A stretch of 64,000 nt of DNA from Deltaproteobacteria bacterium (GTDB lineage: Bacteria > Desulfobacterota > Binatia > UBA9968 > JAJDTQ01). The notes under the pieces are model-generated. The model was not told the origin of the DNA. It did not search any database and saw nothing but the letters and a program-made list of their open reading frames with translations. The stretch is taken from NCBI GenBank assembly GCA_026712905.1, contig JAPOPM010000021.1, positions 1 to 64,000 of the forward strand. Reading direction: 5' to 3'. This document shows, piece by piece, positions 60,651 through 64,000 of the stretch (positions are counted from its first letter, which is position 1; the number at the start of each line of letters is the position of its first letter). The position numbers were made by a program, and so were the translations under genes.

Positions 60651-62942
60651 CTACTTCCGGTCGCGCTCCTCCAGCGCCCAGAAGACGCGTTCCGGGGTCA
60701 GCGGCAGGTCCCGGATGCGCGACTTGATCGCGTCCGCCACGGCGTTGCCGATGGCCGCGGGGGTCGGCGCCAGCCCCGGTTCCCCGAGTCCCTTGGCGCC
60801 GTAGGGGCCCTCGGGCTCGGCGCACTCGACGACGATGGGAATGATCTCGGGCACGTCCACCGACGTGACCAGGTGGTAGTCCAGGAACGAGGGGTTGCGC
60901 ACCTTGCCGGTCTCGTCGATGACCAGGTTCTCGTGGAGCGCGGAGCCGATGCCCTGGGCGACGCCGCCCTCGATCTGCGCCGCGCAGTTGAGCGGGTTGA
61001 TGGCCTTGCCCACGTCGTGAGCCGCCGACACCCGGTGCAGCCGAACCCGGCCGGTCTCCTCGTCCACCGAGGCCTCCGCGGCCTGGGTGGCGTACATGTA
61101 GAAGGCCGACGCGTGGTCGCTGTGGCCGGTCTCCAGATCGAGGTCCTTGCCGATCTCGTAGGTGTAGGAGGCGTCCCCGCGTACCACCGCGTCGGTTCCC
61201 AGGCGCCGCCGGATCAGTTCGCCGTAGGTCAGGGCCATGTCCTCGTTGTCCTTGAGGCGCACCTTGCCGTCGGCCGCCACCAGCTCTTCCTGCTTGCCTT
61301 CGAGCGCGGGTCCGGCCATTTCCAGGAGCTGCTCGCGCGCGTGGATGGCGGCTCCGCGCACGGCGTTGCCCATGTGGTAGGTGCTGCGGCTGGACGTGGT
61401 GGAGGCGTCGAAGGGGATGGCGTCGGTGTCCAGGGGCGCCACCTGCACCTGCTCGATGGGTATCCGCAATTCTTCGGCGGCCACCTGCGAGAGAATCGTG
61501 TTGCTGCCTTGTCCGATCTCCACCGTGCCGGCCAGCACGGTCACCCGGTTGTCCGCGTCCACGAGCACGCCCGCCTTCGAGGTGGTGGGCGAACGGGTGG
61601 GTTTGGAGATGCAGGCCAGGCCGCGGCCGACTCCTGCCGGCTTGGGCTTGCCCCAGTCGATGGCCGCCGCCGCCTTGGTCAGGGTCTCGGTGAGGCCGAC
61701 GCTGTGCAGTTGTTCGCCCCAGTAGGCCATGTCGCCGTCCACGAAGACGTTCTTGAGGCGGAACTCGAGGGGGTCCATGGCGAGCCGGCGCGCCAGCTCG
61801 TCCATGTGCTGCTCGGTGGCCCAGGCGCCCTGAGGGATGCCGTAGCCGCGAAAGGCGCCTGCCACGGGCTTGTTGGTGTAAACCGCGTAGCCGTCCACGT
61901 GCACGTGGGGGATGCGGTAGGGGCCGGGGGAGGGGAGGCTGCCCCGGATGCACACCGTGGGGCTCTTCTCGGCGTATGCGCCGCCGCCCCAGTAGAGCGT
62001 CATGTGCCGGGCCATGAGCGTGCCGTCGTTCTTGACCCCGCTCTTGATGTGCACGGTGGCCTCGTGCCGCACCAGCGTCGAGATGAAGGTCTCCTCGCGA
62101 TTGAACTTCAGCCGCACCGGCCGCCCGCCGGTTTGGAACGCCAGGCCCATGGCGATGGGCTCGAGCTTGAGCCCGCCCTTGGAGCCGAAGCCGCCACCCT
62201 GGAGCGGGTTGATGAGGCGGATCTGTTCCTGCGGCAGGCCCAGGGCCTCGGACACTTCCGTGAGCGCCCGGAAGGGCGCGTCGTTGGCCACCCACACGGT
62301 GACCCGTCCGGTTTCGGGGTCCACCTGGGCATGGGCCGAATGGGGCTCCATGGCGGCGTGCTGGATGATCGGCACGTAGTACTTTTCCTCCAACACCATG
62401 TCCGACTGCCTGAAACCCTCGGCGGTGTCGCCGGTGCGCAGCTTGAAGTGCTCGCACACGTTGGGCATGGGCGCGCCGACGATGAAGGGCGCCTTGCGGT
62501 AGCTCTCGAACTCCTCGTGAATGGCCACGGCGCCGGGCTGGCAGGCGTCCTCGGGGGTGAAGTAGGCGGGCAGGTCCTCGTACTCCACCTCGATGAGCTT
62601 GAGCGCCTCCTGGGCCGTGTCTTCGTCCACCGCGGCCACGGCGGCCACGGGCTCGCCGATGTAGCGCACCTTGCCCTGGGCCAGGAAGGGCTTGTCCTTG
62701 ATGGACTCGCCGTGGGTCCAGGGCGTGTCGGCGCCGGAGATGGCCGCCACCACGCCCGGGTGTTGGCGCGCCTTCTCCAGGTCGATGCGGACGATGCGCG
62801 CGTGCGCCCGGGTGCTGAACAGCACCTTGCCGTGCAGCATGTCCGGCAGCACCAGGTCGTAGCCGTAGGTGGCGGTTCCGGTGACCTTCTCGTCGACGTC
62901 GACCCGGGTGACGGGACGGCCGACTACCTTGAGATCATCCAT
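60651..62942 (-). CDS. Molybdenum hydroxylase, full-length large subunit
   Basis: A 763-residue Mo-cofactor subunit of the xanthine dehydrogenase family, undivided, unlike the first cluster. It has the a/b-hammerhead (GTATYGYDLVLPDMLHGKVLF), the first Mo domain (QGGGFGSKGGL; GAFRGYGIPQ; DPLEFRLKN), and the second (VEIGQGSNTILSQ, the STYHMGNAV region, HDVGKAINPLNCAAQIEGG and GPYGAKGLGEPGLAPT with the catalytic Glu). It overlaps the small subunit stop by 8 bases. Substrate is unknown. Confidence 0.92.
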   Translation of the reverse strand: MDDLKVVGRPVTRVDVDEKVTGTATYGYDLVLPDMLHGKVLFSTRAHARIVRIDLEKARQHPGVVAAISGADTPWTHGESIKDKPFLAQGKVRYIGEPVAAVAAVDEDTAQEALKLIEVEYEDLPAYFTPEDACQPGAVAIHEEFESYRKAPFIVGAPMPNVCEHFKLRTGDTAEGFRQSDMVLEEKYYVPIIQHAAMEPHSAHAQVDPETGRVTVWVANDAPFRALTEVSEALGLPQEQIRLINPLQGGGFGSKGGLKLEPIAMGLAFQTGGRPVRLKFNREETFISTLVRHEATVHIKSGVKNDGTLMARHMTLYWGGGAYAEKSPTVCIRGSLPSPGPYRIPHVHVDGYAVYTNKPVAGAFRGYGIPQGAWATEQHMDELARRLAMDPLEFRLKNVFVDGDMAYWGEQLHSVGLTETLTKAAAAIDWGKPKPAGVGRGLACISKPTRSPTTSKAGVLVDADNRVTVLAGTVEIGQGSNTILSQVAAEELRIPIEQVQVAPLDTDAIPFDASTTSSRSTYHMGNAVRGAAIHAREQLLEMAGPALEGKQEELVAADGKVRLKDNEDMALTYGELIRRRLGTDAVVRGDASYTYEIGKDLDLETGHSDHASAFYMYATQAAEASVDEETGRVRLHRVSAAHDVGKAINPLNCAAQIEGGVAQGIGSALHENLVIDETGKVRNPSFLDYHLVTSVDVPEIIPIVVECAEPEGPYGAKGLGEPGLAPTPAAIGNAVADAIKSRIRDLPLTPERVFWALEERDRK

Positions 62943-63432
62943 TGTTCGGTCCCTCGGCGGCGCGGCGCCGCAGCTCGGCGGCCGCGTCCTGCACCGCCTC
63001 GACGATCTTTACGTAGCCGGTGCAGCGGCACAGGTTGCCCGACAGGGCGAAGCGGATTTCGTCGTCCGTCGGGTTGGGGTTCTCTTCCAGGAACGACTTG
63101 GCCATCATCAGCATGCCCGGGGTGCAGTAGCCGCACTGGGCGCCGCCGTCCTCGATGAAGGCGGCCTGGATGGGGTGGTAGGCGTCGCCTTCCTTCAGCC
63201 CCTCGATGGTGACGATGTCGGCCCCCGCCAACTCGCCCGTGAGCACCAGGCACGAGTTCACGGGCTTGCCGTTGAGGTACACCGTGCACGCACCGCAGTC
63301 GCCGGTGCCGCAGCCTTCCTTCGTGCCGGTCATGCCGATCTCGTCCCGCAACAGGTCCAGCAGCAGGCGGTGCGCCGGCGCGTCCACCGACGTCGCCGTT
63401 CCGTTCAAGGTAAATTCAATGGGTTGGCTCAT
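62935..63432 (-). CDS. Molybdenum hydroxylase, [2Fe-2S] small subunit (second cluster)
   Basis: A 165-residue subunit with two [2Fe-2S] clusters. The first is built from GCGTGDCGACT and NSC, the second from GAQCGYCTPG and GNLCRCTGY. The ATG at 63432 gives MSQPIEFTLNG, the correct family start. The order FAD-small-large (read on the minus strand) is the common coxM-coxS-coxL order. Confidence 0.93.
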   Translation of the reverse strand: MSQPIEFTLNGTATSVDAPAHRLLLDLLRDEIGMTGTKEGCGTGDCGACTVYLNGKPVNSCLVLTGELAGADIVTIEGLKEGDAYHPIQAAFIEDGGAQCGYCTPGMLMMAKSFLEENPNPTDDEIRFALSGNLCRCTGYVKIVEAVQDAAAELRRRAAEGPNNG

Positions 63433-63446
63433 GAGATCGGTAGCTC

Positions 63447-64000
63447 CTATCCATAGCGCCGGTCGCGCCGGCTGGTCCACGGCACCGGGCCGCCGCCCGC
63501 GGCGGCGTTGAGAAGCGCGCGCTTGGTGTTCACCCGCACCATGGCACGGCGGTAATCGGCGGACGAACGCACGTCGCTGATGGGGCTGCATTCATCGGCT
63601 GCCTTGCGGCCCGCTTCCTCCGCCAGCTCTTCCGTCAACACCTGCCCCTGGACCACGGCTTCGGCGCCTGGGGCACGCATCGGAGTAGGGGAGACGGCCC
63701 CGAGGGCGATGGCGACGGACTCACAGCGCCGGTCGGCTTCAGCCAGCACCAGGGTGACGGCCACGCCGATGTAGGCCAGGTCCATCATGTCCCGCGGCGA
63801 GAACTTGATGTACTCGCCCACGAGACCCGGGTCCCGCGGCGGAATCTGCAACTCGGTGAGGATCTCTCCAGGCTCGGCCACGGTCTGCCCGGGCCCGCGA
63901 AAGAAGTCCTTGAGGTCCATGGTCCGCTCGCCGCCGGCGCCCATCAGCGTGGCCCTGGCGTCCAGGGCCAGCAGCGCCGGCGCCACGTCCGCCGACGGCG
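63447..64000 (-). CDS. Molybdenum hydroxylase FAD-binding subunit, partial (N-terminus outside the window)
   Basis: The C-terminal 184 residues of a CoxM-type flavoprotein. It retains DFFRGPGQTVAEPGEIL, FSPRDMMDLAYIGVAVTL and the C-terminal DECSPISDVRSSADYRRAMV, and reads on past the right edge with no start visible, so the FAD loops are not seen. The gene should extend about 330 bases further. The small-subunit start lies 14 bases downstream of its stop. Confidence 0.88.
   Translation of the reverse strand, partial: PSADVAPALLALDARATLMGAGGERTMDLKDFFRGPGQTVAEPGEILTELQIPPRDPGLVGEYIKFSPRDMMDLAYIGVAVTLVLAEADRRCESVAIALGAVSPTPMRAPGAEAVVQGQVLTEELAEEAGRKAADECSPISDVRSSADYRRAMVRVNTKRALLNAAAGGGPVPWTSRRDRRYG

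Noticed and set aside
60417-63158. Plus-strand open frame of 913 codons over CobW and the Mo large subunit
   Set aside because: Shadow frame; the minus-strand genes have all catalytic motifs.

Overview
The window is a strongly GC-rich stretch of bacterial chromosome, densely coded and mostly on the plus strand. Several blocks keep the gene order of deltaproteobacteria-like genomes: pheA-hisC-tyrA-aroA-cmk-rpsA-ihfB; mutS-amidase-glnD-xerD-M50 protease-trpS-scpA-scpB-rluB; and tRNA-Ser, SRP RNA, dnaX-ybaB-recR. Together with many flavin (LLM), molybdenum-hydroxylase, UbiD and amidohydrolase genes, this suggests an uncultured Desulfobacterota-, Binatota- or Tectomicrobia-like bacterium. That placement is an inference from gene order only.

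Layout. 1-433: repeat-rich spacer. 434-1363: miaA. 1.5-10.7 kb: a catabolic cluster with a two-subunit CoA-transferase, an LLM flavin oxidoreductase, a four-gene molybdenum hydroxylase whose large subunit is split in two, an Asp/Glu-racemase or maleate-isomerase family protein, a DUF6282 protein and a PLP cysteine-synthase-like enzyme. 10.8-13.2 kb (minus strand): a lipoprotein-type autotransporter. 13.6-14.9 kb: a threonine-synthase-like gene. 14.9-17.9 kb: tandem UbiD decarboxylases. 18.0-19.0 kb: decayed gene fragments. 19.1-23.9 kb: a second catabolic operon (two amidohydrolases, an orphan TTT solute-binding protein, an ornithine cyclodeaminase homologue). 24.0-24.9 kb: an EamA transporter. 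25.1-32.3 kb: aromatic amino acid synthesis, then cmk, rpsA and ihfB. 32.3-35.4 kb: an AAA ATPase/VWA pair. 35.5-36.2 kb: a toxin-antitoxin pair. 36.2-48.7 kb: a long housekeeping run ending in a peroxiredoxin. 48.8-49.9 kb: ygfZ. 50.0-54.4 kb: a LysR regulator and an ABC importer of the predicted selenate type. 54.5-55.5 kb: a zinc alcohol dehydrogenase. 55.7-59.4 kb: tRNA-Ser, SRP RNA, dnaX, ybaB, recR and a small membrane protein. 59.4-64.0 kb (minus strand): a CobW GTPase and a second molybdenum hydroxylase that runs off the right edge.

The most notable theme is selenium. The peroxiredoxin at 48277-48735 has an in-frame TGA exactly where the peroxidatic cysteine belongs, so it reads as a selenoprotein that ordinary gene calling would truncate to a piece without its active site. 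About 2.3 kb downstream is an ABC importer resembling those annotated as putative selenate transporters. The split molybdenum hydroxylase at 4276-8014 has the four-subunit layout of the labile-selenium nicotinate dehydrogenase of Eubacterium barkeri. None of the Sec machinery genes (selA, selB, selC, selD) is in the window, so the link must be tested elsewhere in the genome.

Other points of interest are a dispersed roughly 100-bp composite repeat that supplies the stop codon of the threonine-synthase-like gene, a UbiD with a C-terminal winged-helix-like tail, palindromic operators at the toxin-antitoxin and ABC-importer promoters, and a structured leader before the threonine-synthase-like gene.
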